From Paraburkholderia sp. PGU19 (GTDB lineage Bacteria > Pseudomonadota > Gammaproteobacteria > Burkholderiales > Burkholderiaceae), in contig NZ_AP023180.1 of NCBI RefSeq assembly GCF_013426915.1, forward strand, positions 1 to 64,000: 64,000 nt of DNA. Reading direction: 5' to 3'. Shown here one piece after another: positions 54,701-62,893 of this stretch. Both the position numbers and the translations under genes were made by a program. The number at the start of each line of letters is the position of its first letter. The first letter of the stretch is position 1. The notes beneath the pieces were generated by a model that saw only the letters and a list, made by a program, of their open reading frames with translations, ran no database searches and was not told where the DNA came from.

Positions 54701-56637
54701 TGGGCGTCGATACGCAAACGATGGACTTCACCGTGGTCGGCGTCGGCGACATGTCGGGCGATGTGTTCGGCAATGGCATGCTGCTGTCGCAGCATATTCG
54801 CCTGATCGCCGCGTTCGATCACCGCCATGTGTTCCTCGACCCGAACCCCGATCCCGCGACGAGCTTCGCCGAACGTCAACGGCTCTTCAATCTGGACCGT
54901 TCGAGCTGGGCCGATTACGACCCTGCGCTGATCTCGCAAGGCGGCGGCGTGTTCGCGCGCACTGCGAAGACGATTCCGCTTTCGCCTGCCGTGCAGTCGA
55001 TGCTCGGCATCACGGCCGCCGCGCTCGCGCCCTCGGAACTGGTGCGCGCGATTCTTCAGGCGCCCGTCGATCTGCTCTATAACGGCGGCATCGGCACCTA
55101 TGTGAAGGCGAGCCGGGAAACGCATGCGCAGGTCGGCGACAAGGCCAACGACGCGGTGCGCGTGAACGGCTGCGATCTGCGTTGCAAGGTGGTCGCGGAA
55201 GGCGGCAATCTGGGCCTCACGCAACTCGGGCGTATCGAGTTCGCGCAACGCGGCGGCCGCATGAATACCGATGCAATCGATAATTCCGCGGGCGTCGACT
55301 GCTCGGACCACGAAGTGAACATCAAGATTCTGCTTGGCCTCGTCGTCGCGGATGGCGAGATGACGGACAAGCAGCGCAATGCATTGCTCGCGGAAATGAC
55401 GGAGGAAGTGGGCCTGCTCGTATTGCAGGACAACTACTATCAAACGCAGGCGTTGTCGATTGCAGGCCGCTATGCGGCCGAACTGTTCGACGCCGAAATG
55501 CGCATGATGCGTTATCTGGAACGCGCAGGCCGCTTGAATCGCGTGATCGAATTTCTCCCGTCCGAAGATGAGATCAACGAGCGTCTTGCCGCGAAGCAGG
55601 GTTTGACTTCGCCCGAGCGCGCGGTGCTGCTCGCGTACAGCAAGATGTGGCTCTACGATGCACTGCTCGAAACCGACGTGCCGGAAGATGCGCTGGTGGC
55701 GGGCATGCTGACCGAGTACTTCCCGAAGCCGCTACGCCAGCGCTTCAGCGAGCCGATGCATCATCATCCGCTGCGCCGCGAGATTCTCGCGACGCATCTG
55801 ACCAATGCGCTGGTGAATCGCGTTGGCTGTGCGTTCGTACACCGGATGATGGAAGAGACCGACGGAAAGCCCGGCGACATCGTGCGCGCATGCATGATTG
55901 CGCGTGACGTGTTCGATCTCAACGACGTATGGCGCAACATCGACGCGCTCGACAATCGCGTCGCCGACGACGTGCAGGCGCGCATGTTCGTTGAGATCAC
56001 GAAGCTGCTGGAGCGCGCCGCGCTGTGGTTCCTGCGGCATCTGCAGTCGGGCGAAGTGAAGGACGGCGGCGTGACGGAACTGATCGCGCGTTGCCGCGAT
56101 GCCGCGCAACGGCTTGCGCCGCAATTGCCGATGCTGCTGCCCGGCGCGGAACTGGAAGCGTTGTCCGAGCGGCAGCGTGTGCTCGTCGATGCAGGCGTGG
56201 ACAGCGAACTGGCGGTGCGCGTGGCAAGCGGCGACATACCTGCTGCGCTGCTCGATATCGCGGAAGTGTCTTCGACGACCGAGCGCGGGCTCGAACTCGT
56301 CGCAGGCGTGTACTTCGCCTTGGGCACGCAACTGAACTACGGCTGGATCGGCGAGCGCGCTGAGGCGCTGCCGACATCGACACATTGGGACGTGATGGCG
56401 CGGGCCGCCGCGCTCGCCGAGCTTGCGCGGCTCAAGCGCGTGCTGACGACGAGCGCGCTTACGGAAGCGCCCGAGGCGACGACTGCGGAAGGTGTTGTCG
56501 ATGCGTGGCGCGCGAAACGCGAGAACGCGCTCGCGCGCTATGCGCAGCTGCTGACGGACCTGCGCGCGGCGGGGGGCGCGAGCCTGTCGATGCTGCTCGT
56601 GATCGTGCGGGAAATGGCGACGCTCGAACGCCGCTAG
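51796..56637 (+). CDS. NAD-specific glutamate dehydrogenase, large (GDH-180) type
   Basis: A 1,613-residue NAD-dependent glutamate dehydrogenase, matching the usual length of about 1,600. It oxidises glutamate to 2-oxoglutarate and ammonium in the cytoplasm. The long N-terminal regulatory part (residues 1 to about 700, with ACT-like segments) is followed by the catalytic core: [27 protein letters not shown] carries the substrate-binding lysines, and [19 protein letters not shown] is the NAD-binding turn. ATG 51796 with GGAGG 6 bp upstream was preferred to ATG 51613. Stands alone, with a terminator behind. Confidence 0.94.
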   Translation: [1613 protein letters not shown]

Positions 56638-56660
56638 ACAAGCACGACTGTCTTCGACAC

Positions 56661-56693
56661 AACGCGCCGTCGTCACACAGACGACGGCGCGTT
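56661..56693 (+). terminator. Terminator of the glutamate dehydrogenase gene
   Basis: AACGCGCCGTCGT (56661-56673) and ACGACGGCGCGTT (56681-56693) form a perfect 13-bp stem with a 7-base loop, followed by CCTCTTT. It starts 24 bp after the stop. Confidence 0.8.
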
Positions 56694-56774
56694 CCTCTTT
56701 GCGCGACCTGTTCGACAGCGCTTTCGCGGATTGCCGGATAATAGCCGTTATCGATCCACCGTCACCTCACCATC

Positions 56775-57836
56775 ATGAGCGAATCCGCTGTCAGTTCCAA
56801 CGTCCCCCGACTCACGAGCCTTTCGCATGGCGGCGGCTGCGGCTGCAAGATTGCGCCGGGCGTGCTGTCCGATCTTTTGACGCGCAGCATGCCGCTGCCG
56901 TCGTTTCCGGACCTGCTGGTCGGCACGGAAACTTCGGATGACGCTGCCGTGTATCGCCTGAACGACGAGCAGGCGATCATCGCGACGACCGACTTCTTCA
57001 TGCCCATCGTCGACGATCCCTACGACTTCGGCCGCATCGCCGCGACCAACGCGCTCTCCGATGTCTACGCGATGGGCGGCAAGCCAATTCTCGCGCTCGC
57101 GCTGGTCGGCATGCCGATCAACGTGTTGCCGCACGACGTGATCGCGGCCGTGCTGCGCGGCGGCGAGGATGTGTGCACGCAGGCGGGCATTCCCGTCGCG
57201 GGCGGCCATTCGATCGACTCCGTCGAGCCGATCTACGGTCTTGCCGCGCTCGGCGTCGTGCATCCGAAGCGCGTGAAGCGCAATGCGTCCGCGCAAGCCG
57301 GTGATGTGCTCGTGCTCGGCAAGCCGCTCGGCGTCGGCGTGCTGTCGGCGGCGCTCAAGAAGAATCAGCTCGACGCGGCAGGCTATGCCGCGATGATCGC
57401 GGCCACCACCAAGCTCAATCGCCCGGGCACCGAACTGGCCGCACTCGATGGCGTGCACGCGATGACGGACGTGACGGGCTTCGGCCTGCTCGGTCACACG
57501 CTGGAACTCGCGCGCGGCGCACAACTGACGGCACGCGTGCGTTACGCGGATCTGCCGTGGATTGCGGGTGTCGATGCGTTCGCGGCGGCGGGCGTCATTA
57601 CGGGCGCGTCGGGCCGCAACTGGGCTTCGTATGGCGAAGACATACGTCTCGGGGATTCGCTGCCCGACACGGCACGCGCGTTGCTGACCGATCCGCAGAC
57701 GTCGGGCGGGCTGCTGGTGTCGTGCGCACCCGCTGCCGTCGACGACGTGCTCGCTATCTTCCGCGCGGACGGCTTCGATCGCGCGGTGGTAATCGGTGAA
57801 TTGCGCGATGGCGCACCGCGCGTCGAAGTCGTCTGA
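56775..57836 (+). CDS. selD: SelD, selenide water dikinase
   Basis: A 353-residue selenophosphate synthetase that makes selenophosphate from selenide and ATP. The active-site loop HGGGCGCKIAP places Cys22 and Lys25 where E. coli SelD has Cys17 and Lys20, so this is the Cys form, not a selenoprotein. ATP-binding stretches such as GGHSIDSVEPIYGLAALG follow. No selA, selB or 2-selenouridine synthase is in the window, so the use of selenophosphate cannot be told from here. Confidence 0.94.
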   Translation: MSESAVSSNVPRLTSLSHGGGCGCKIAPGVLSDLLTRSMPLPSFPDLLVGTETSDDAAVYRLNDEQAIIATTDFFMPIVDDPYDFGRIAATNALSDVYAMGGKPILALALVGMPINVLPHDVIAAVLRGGEDVCTQAGIPVAGGHSIDSVEPIYGLAALGVVHPKRVKRNASAQAGDVLVLGKPLGVGVLSAALKKNQLDAAGYAAMIAATTKLNRPGTELAALDGVHAMTDVTGFGLLGHTLELARGAQLTARVRYADLPWIAGVDAFAAAGVITGASGRNWASYGEDIRLGDSLPDTARALLTDPQTSGGLLVSCAPAAVDDVLAIFRADGFDRAVVIGELRDGAPRVEVV

Positions 57837-57878
57837 TTCTTTCTCACGCCAATTGCCTCACGACAACTCGAAGAGCCT

Positions 57879-58805
57879 ATGAAAGAAGAATCACCGAAGG
57901 CCATTTTTTACGCGCTGGCAGCGAACCTCGGCATTGCGGTTTGCAAATTCGCGGCTGCTGCGTTCACGGGCTCAGGATCGATGTTCGCCGAGGCAATTCA
58001 CTCGACAGCCGACTGCGGCAACCAGGTATTGCTGCTGTTCGGCCTTAAGCAGGCGCGCCGTCCCGCAAGCCTGCTGCATCCGCTCGGCGCGGGGCGCGCA
58101 ATCTATTTCTATTCGCTGATCGTCGCGCTGCTGCTGTTCTTTGTTGGCGGTGTGTTTTCTGTTTATGAGGGTGTGCATCGTCTGATGGCGCATGAGCCGT
58201 TGTCGCATGCTTATATCGCGCTTGGCGTGCTGGGTGTTTCGGTGGTGCTCGAAACTTTTTCGCTGATGGGCGCGATCCGGGAAATCCGCAAGACCAATCC
58301 CGATAAGTCGATGTGGCGTTGGTTTCGCGAAACGCGCGAATCGGAATTGCTCGTCGTCACGGGCGAAGACGTGGCCGCGCTGCTCGGTCTTGCGATCGCC
58401 TTCGTCGCCGTGCTGATGACGATGATCACAGGCAATCCCGTGTTTGACGCGTGGGGTTCCGTGGGCGTCGGTGTGTTGCTGATGGTGATTGCGGTTCTGG
58501 TGGCGCGCGAAGTCAAGTCGATGATTATCGGCGAGTCCGCCAGCCCGGAAGTGCGGCGCGCAATCGAAGCGCATTTGCACACGCGCAAGGAGATACGCAG
58601 CATCATCAATCTGATTACGTTGCAGTGGGGACGTCATGTGGTCGTCGCGGTGCAGGCCGAGATGATCGACTACGACAGCGGCCGCGCGATGGTCGACGCG
58701 ATCAATATCGTCGAAGCCGATTTGCAGGCGACGTTTCCGCAAGTGCGGTGGGTGTTCTTCGAGCCGGATGTGCCGAGAGTGAGAACCGAGGCGTCGCTCG
58801 ATTAA
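57879..58805 (+). CDS. Cation diffusion facilitator transporter
   Basis: A 308-residue CDF-family metal/proton antiporter with six membrane segments in the first 210 residues and a cytoplasmic C-terminal domain. The first metal site is in FAEAIHSTADCGNQV, the second around VVTGEDVAALLGLAIAF, where Glu-Asp replaces the more common His/Asp pair, so metal selectivity may differ from zinc-type members. It lies 42 bp after selD on the same strand, probably cotranscribed, and ends at a strong terminator. Confidence 0.88.
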   Translation: MKEESPKAIFYALAANLGIAVCKFAAAAFTGSGSMFAEAIHSTADCGNQVLLLFGLKQARRPASLLHPLGAGRAIYFYSLIVALLLFFVGGVFSVYEGVHRLMAHEPLSHAYIALGVLGVSVVLETFSLMGAIREIRKTNPDKSMWRWFRETRESELLVVTGEDVAALLGLAIAFVAVLMTMITGNPVFDAWGSVGVGVLLMVIAVLVAREVKSMIIGESASPEVRRAIEAHLHTRKEIRSIINLITLQWGRHVVVAVQAEMIDYDSGRAMVDAINIVEADLQATFPQVRWVFFEPDVPRVRTEASLD

Positions 58806-58822
58806 GCAGATACCTGATTCAT

Positions 58823-58866
58823 AGGCCCGCGAATGATGTGCTCGATGCAACGTTCGCGGGCCTTTT
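58823..58866 (+). terminator. Terminator after the CDF gene
   Basis: AGGCCCGCGAA (58823-58833) and TTCGCGGGCCT (58853-58863) form an 11-bp stem followed by TTTTCGTTT. It is 18 bp after the stop. Confidence 0.88.
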
Positions 58867-59050
58867 CGTTTCTGGTGCACTTTTTGTATTGCAGTTCTTT
58901 TTCGAGTTATGCGAATCAGCTATTTGAAATGACAAGTGGAATTAGCTAATGGAAAACAATTCGACGCCGCCTATACTTAGCTCCGCCCTGTTACGCGAGG
59001 GCATGCATTCCATTCCCAATCCTTTAACGAGCTTAAAGAAAGGACTTGTC

Positions 59051-60118
59051 ATGGTAACTCGCACGGTAGGCGCATTGACGGCTCTGGCACTGGCCGCATG
59101 CACGGCAGTCTCGCCATTGGCGAATGCGCAGGACGACGGCTTTGCGCAAGGCAACGGCGAATCGCACGGCCGGCCCGTCAAGGTGATGATCATTTCGATG
59201 TTCGGACCGGAAGGGCAGGTGTGGCTCGATAAACTCGGGCCGTGGCAAGACATTCCCGTAGCGGGTCTCTCACCGGATTATCCGAATATCCATTGCAACA
59301 GGCAGGACATCTGCGTAATGACGACGGGCATGGGCCATACGAATGCCGCTGCGTCGACCATGGCGCTCGCGTTTTCGTCGCGTTTCGATTTGCGGCATAC
59401 GTACTTCATGGTGGCGGGCATTGCGGGCATCGATCCGATTCAAGGAACGGTCGGCTCCGCTGCGTGGGCCAAGTACCTTGTCGACTTCGGCATTCAATGG
59501 GAAATCGACGGACGCGAAATTCCGCCGGGCTGGAACACTGGCTATCTCGGCATCAATACGAAAAGCCCTTCGGAGAAGCCGCCACTCGATTACCGCACGG
59601 AAGTGTTCCAGCTGAATACACGCCTTGCCGATACGGCTTTTGCGTTGTCGCGCAACGTCGTGCTGTCCGACAACGCGCAGGCGCAAGCGGCGCGCGCCAA
59701 ATACAGCTATGCGCCCGCCAATCGTGCGCCTACTGTCATTCAGTGCGACACGCTAGCTGGCGATACGTGGTGGTCCGGTACGAAGCTGGGCGAACGCGCG
59801 CGCGACTGGACGAAGATTCTCACGGACGGCAAGGGCGTCTATTGCACGACGCAACAGGAAGACAACTCGACCTATGAAGCGTTGAAGCGCGCGGCAAGCG
59901 TGCATCGCGTCGATTTGAATCGCGTTGCGGTATTGCGCGCGGGTTCGGATTTCGATCGTCCTTATGACGGACAGACGAGCGCCGACAACCTGCTCAATTA
60001 CGCCGCGCAAGGCGGCTTCACTATCGCGCTGGAGAACCTGTACCGTGCGGGCAATCCACTCGTTCAGGACATCGTGTCGCATTGGGGCGAATGGCGCAAC
60101 GGTGTGCCGCAACGCTGA
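59051..60118 (+). CDS. Purine nucleoside permease-family protein
   Basis: A 355-residue protein of the NUP (purine nucleoside permease) family, first described in yeast. The N-terminal signal sequence (hydrophobic to PLANA, about residue 26) suggests a periplasmic protein. Family stretches are KVMIISMFGPEGQVWLDKLG, MTTGMGHTNAAASTMAL and AGIAGIDPIQGTVGSAAWAKY, which resemble the nucleoside phosphorylase fold, so it may bind or cleave nucleosides rather than transport them. ATG 59051 has AAAGGA upstream; an ATG at 58949 would bury the signal sequence. Confidence 0.85.
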   Translation: MVTRTVGALTALALAACTAVSPLANAQDDGFAQGNGESHGRPVKVMIISMFGPEGQVWLDKLGPWQDIPVAGLSPDYPNIHCNRQDICVMTTGMGHTNAAASTMALAFSSRFDLRHTYFMVAGIAGIDPIQGTVGSAAWAKYLVDFGIQWEIDGREIPPGWNTGYLGINTKSPSEKPPLDYRTEVFQLNTRLADTAFALSRNVVLSDNAQAQAARAKYSYAPANRAPTVIQCDTLAGDTWWSGTKLGERARDWTKILTDGKGVYCTTQQEDNSTYEALKRAASVHRVDLNRVAVLRAGSDFDRPYDGQTSADNLLNYAAQGGFTIALENLYRAGNPLVQDIVSHWGEWRNGVPQR

Positions 60119-60156
60119 TGGCGTAGCGAAGAACGTTAAATCAGCACCAATGCAAA

Positions 60157-60186
60157 GCGCTCAATCGCTTTCATGCGATTGAGCGC
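60157..60186. terminator. Stem-loop after the nucleoside permease-family gene
   Basis: GCGCTCAATCGC (60157-60168) and GCGATTGAGCGC (60175-60186) form a perfect 12-bp stem with a 6-base loop. No T run follows on either strand, so termination would be imperfect. It lies between the plus-strand gene and the end of the minus-strand DUF4148 transcript. Confidence 0.6.
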
Positions 60187-60219
60187 AGTACACACACTTC
60201 GCTATCTTCCAACGCGCGC

Positions 60220-60288
60220 TTAGTGCGAGCGATAGGGCGTCCAGACGGGAATGTCCGCCGCCCAGTCATCGAGTTCCGATGGGCTCAT
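60220..60288 (-). CDS. Candidate 22-residue small protein downstream of DUF4148 gene
   Basis: A 22-codon frame starting ATG at 60288 with CAGGAG 8-9 bp upstream, 33 bp after the DUF4148 stop on the same strand. The peptide (MSPSELDDWAADIP then VWTPYRSH) is acidic with two Trp and has no membrane segment. The ribosome site and spacing suggest it is translated from the same transcript; function unknown and conservation untested. Confidence 0.4.
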   Translation of the reverse strand: MSPSELDDWAADIPVWTPYRSH

Positions 60289-60321
60289 GTTCGACTCCTG
60301 CGACTAAAAATAGAATGACGA

Positions 60322-60630
60322 TTACTGGCCGCGAGCGACGCGCACGCTACCGTCGCTTTGCGCTTCGAGGCGCGCAGCTTGCGTGCGGCCAATCAGGCCT
60401 TGTTCCGGATACGAGGTCTTGTTCAGCGAAGGCAGCGTGCCGTCGCGATACGCGTCGGTCACTTCCGCGCGCACTTCTGCGCGAGACTTCGGTGCCGATG
60501 CGTCAGCCGAGTGTTGCCACCATTGATCGTTGTACGACCCTGCGCGGCCGATGCCACCGCCGCCGCCGGCAAATGCCGGTGCGCTGACGAGCAGCGAGAG
60601 AGCAAGACCTGCCAGCAGATTGCGCTTCAT
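60322..60630 (-). CDS. DUF4148-domain exported protein
   Basis: A 102-residue protein with a signal peptide (cut after PAFA, residue 21) and the DUF4148 segment SRAEVRAEVTDAYRDGTLPSLNKTSYPEQ, common in Burkholderia secreted proteins of unknown function. A Gly run follows the signal. A tiny open frame with its own ribosome site lies just downstream. Confidence 0.85.
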   Translation of the reverse strand: MKRNLLAGLALSLLVSAPAFAGGGGGIGRAGSYNDQWWQHSADASAPKSRAEVRAEVTDAYRDGTLPSLNKTSYPEQGLIGRTQAARLEAQSDGSVRVARGQ

Positions 60631-60803
60631 GATTCATTCACTCCTATCGTTTGCTTCGCCGTCGTGGTCCGGCGTTGCGACAGAGTGAAATGTAGGCTTT
60701 GACGCGCGGGCGATAAACCCGGCTTTCATGAAATGAATTGTCGCAATTTCAGAACAATCGCGGCGCGATGCCGCGATCGTCCCTTAAACAAAGGCCTGGC
60801 AGC

Positions 60804-61808
60804 CTATGCGACCCACTCCGACATCACAGGCGTTTTGAATTCCGGCGCCGTTTCTTTCTGCTCGAACGTGCGTTGCGTGCAGGTCTTGTCGAGGCTTGCG
60901 CGGCCGCTCAGCAGCGGGCAGCGATCGAAAATCTCCGCAATCCAGTCGACGAATACGCGCACTTTCGACGACAGATGCCGGCTATGCGGATACACCGCGG
61001 AGATCGGCATGGGCAGCGGTTTCATCTCGGGCAGCACTTCGACGAGCTGGCCCGAGCGCAGATGCGGCAGCACCATGAAGAGCGGCGGCTGGATCAGGCC
61101 AAAGCCTTCGAGGCCGCACGTCACGTATGCATCCGCGTCGTTGACGGACACCACGCTCTTCATTTTCACCTCGACTTCCTTGCCGTCGACGAGAAACGAC
61201 CAATCCATGACGCGGCCCGTACGGCTTGAAAAATAATTCACCGCCTTGTGCTGGTCGAGATCGTCGAGCGTCTGAGGAATGCCCGCGCGCTCCAGATAGG
61301 CGGGTGCGGCGCACGACACGCCTTCGAATAACCCTATTCTGCGTGCGACCAATGACGAATCCTGCAGCGCGCCGACCCGCACCACGCAATCCACGCCTTC
61401 CTGCAGAAGATCGACCGGGCGATCGGACAAGCCGAGTTGCAGATCGATATCCGGGTACTTCGTGTGGAATTCGCACAGCGCGGGAATCACGAGCAGTCTG
61501 CCGATCGATCCCGGCATGTCGACGCGCAACTTCCCGTTCGGCTTCTTGTTGCCGCTCTGGAAACTCTGTTCCGTCTCTTCGACGTCCGCGAGAATGCGCA
61601 CGCAACGCTCGTAGTACGCGGCGCCGTCCGGCGTCAGCGACAGACGGCGTGTCGTGCGATGCAAAAGGCGCGTGCCGAGAAACGCTTCGAGATTCTGAAT
61701 GATCGTCGTGACGGAAGCGCGGGGTAGATCGAGCGTTTCCGCAGCCCGGGTGAAGCTATTGGTGTCGACGACCCGGGTGAACACTTGCATGGCCTGGAGT
61801 CGGTCCAT
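60804..61808 (-). CDS. LysR-family regulator
   Basis: A 334-residue LysR protein. HTH residues 1-60 (MDRLQAMQVFTRVVDTNSFTRAAETLDLPRASVTTIIQNLE), then an effector domain opening GKLRVDMPGSIGRLLVIPAL. ATG 61808 has GGAGG upstream; an in-frame ATG at 61859 is less likely. It is divergent from the alpha/beta hydrolase and the efflux adaptor, which it probably controls. The C-terminal 30 residues are an unusual extension. Confidence 0.9.
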   Translation of the reverse strand: MDRLQAMQVFTRVVDTNSFTRAAETLDLPRASVTTIIQNLEAFLGTRLLHRTTRRLSLTPDGAAYYERCVRILADVEETEQSFQSGNKKPNGKLRVDMPGSIGRLLVIPALCEFHTKYPDIDLQLGLSDRPVDLLQEGVDCVVRVGALQDSSLVARRIGLFEGVSCAAPAYLERAGIPQTLDDLDQHKAVNYFSSRTGRVMDWSFLVDGKEVEVKMKSVVSVNDADAYVTCGLEGFGLIQPPLFMVLPHLRSGQLVEVLPEMKPLPMPISAVYPHSRHLSSKVRVFVDWIAEIFDRCPLLSGRASLDKTCTQRTFEQKETAPEFKTPVMSEWVA

Positions 61809-62005
61809 TGCAAACCTCCGAAAGAGCCGGAGCACTGGTGAAGCAGTCGCATCAGCCATTTAACGATTGGCTAATGCGCCGAATAAAGTCATTCGATTGT
61901 TCAGGTGCACCGAATTGTGTTGCCGGATTATAGGCATTTATTTGGAAGTCTGCTGGTCCCACAATTCGCACCATTCGATAGCTTCGCGCATTGCGCTGTT
62001 CCGAC

Positions 62006-62860
62006 ATGGATGCATTCAACCCGCGTCACACCTTTGTCCCGTCTGGCGCGAGCCTCGGCGAAAACGCCGCGTTACTCGACGTCACCGACGTGCGGATCGA
62101 AGGGTACGCACAGGACATCACATTGCGCCTTTACCGGCGAGCCGCCGCGAAAAGCGGTCTGCCGATCCTGCTCTATTTTCACGGCGGCGGTTTCGTGCGC
62201 GGCTCCATTGACGAAGCCGACTACGCCGCGCGCTATTTCGCCCAGCACACGCCGGCCCTCGTCGTTTCCGTCGGCTATTCGCTCGCGCCGCAGTTTCCGT
62301 TTCCTGCTGCGCCCGAAGATGCACACCGCGCCGCGCTGTGGGTGCAGACACGCGCACGGGCGTTCGGCGGCAACACGAAGAAAATCGGTGTAGCGGGCCA
62401 CGATGCGGGTGGCTCGCTCGCCAATTGCCTTGCGTTCATCGGCCGCGATCGCGGGGATGTGCGGATCGATGCGCAGGCTTTGTTCGGACCGATGCTCGAT
62501 CCGAGCCTCACGCGTCTCGGTGACGAGAAGCGCCTGAGCTCGGACATCACGGCGAGCGAATGCGCGGCCTGTTATCGCGCGTATCTGCCGCAGGCAGCGC
62601 AACGCATCCACCCGTATGCGGCGCCACTCGAGTCGGTGCGGCTTGCCGGCTTGCCCGCGACGCTGATTGCCACCGCGCAAAACGACGTGCTGCACGTCGA
62701 AGCGGAGAAGTACGCCAGCAATCTTATCGATGCGGGCGTGCAGACGCAGGTGGTCCGTTACCCAAGCGTATCGCACGCGGCGCTGGCCAATCATCCGGCG
62801 GCGTTGCTCGAGGCGGTTCGATTCTTCCAGTGGCGCTTCGATGAGCGCGCACTCCGATAA
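62006..62860 (+). CDS. HSL-type alpha/beta hydrolase with Asp at nucleophile position
   Basis: A 284-residue alpha/beta hydrolase of the hormone-sensitive-lipase type. The oxyanion motif FHGGGF is at residues 58-63. The nucleophile elbow, normally GDSAGG, reads GHDAGG (131-136), so Asp133 replaces Ser. The Asp (NDVLHVEAEKY) and His (VSHAAL) positions are kept. It may act with an Asp nucleophile, as dehalogenases and epoxide hydrolases do, or be inactive. The ATG at 62006 follows no clear ribosome site. It precedes the efflux adaptor by 33 bp. Confidence 0.8.
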   Translation: MDAFNPRHTFVPSGASLGENAALLDVTDVRIEGYAQDITLRLYRRAAAKSGLPILLYFHGGGFVRGSIDEADYAARYFAQHTPALVVSVGYSLAPQFPFPAAPEDAHRAALWVQTRARAFGGNTKKIGVAGHDAGGSLANCLAFIGRDRGDVRIDAQALFGPMLDPSLTRLGDEKRLSSDITASECAACYRAYLPQAAQRIHPYAAPLESVRLAGLPATLIATAQNDVLHVEAEKYASNLIDAGVQTQVVRYPSVSHAALANHPAALLEAVRFFQWRFDERALR

Positions 62861-62893
62861 ACAAACTTCTATTAACTAAATCCGGAGTCTGTC

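Noticed and set aside
52321..55443. 1,040-codon open frame on the minus strand
   Set aside because: Antisense shadow of the glutamate dehydrogenase gene, with Arg/His/Ala-rich composition and no domain.
58949..59050. N-terminal extension of the nucleoside permease-family protein
   Set aside because: Starting at 58949 would place 34 residues ahead of the signal sequence; ATG 59051 has a ribosome site and a normal signal peptide.
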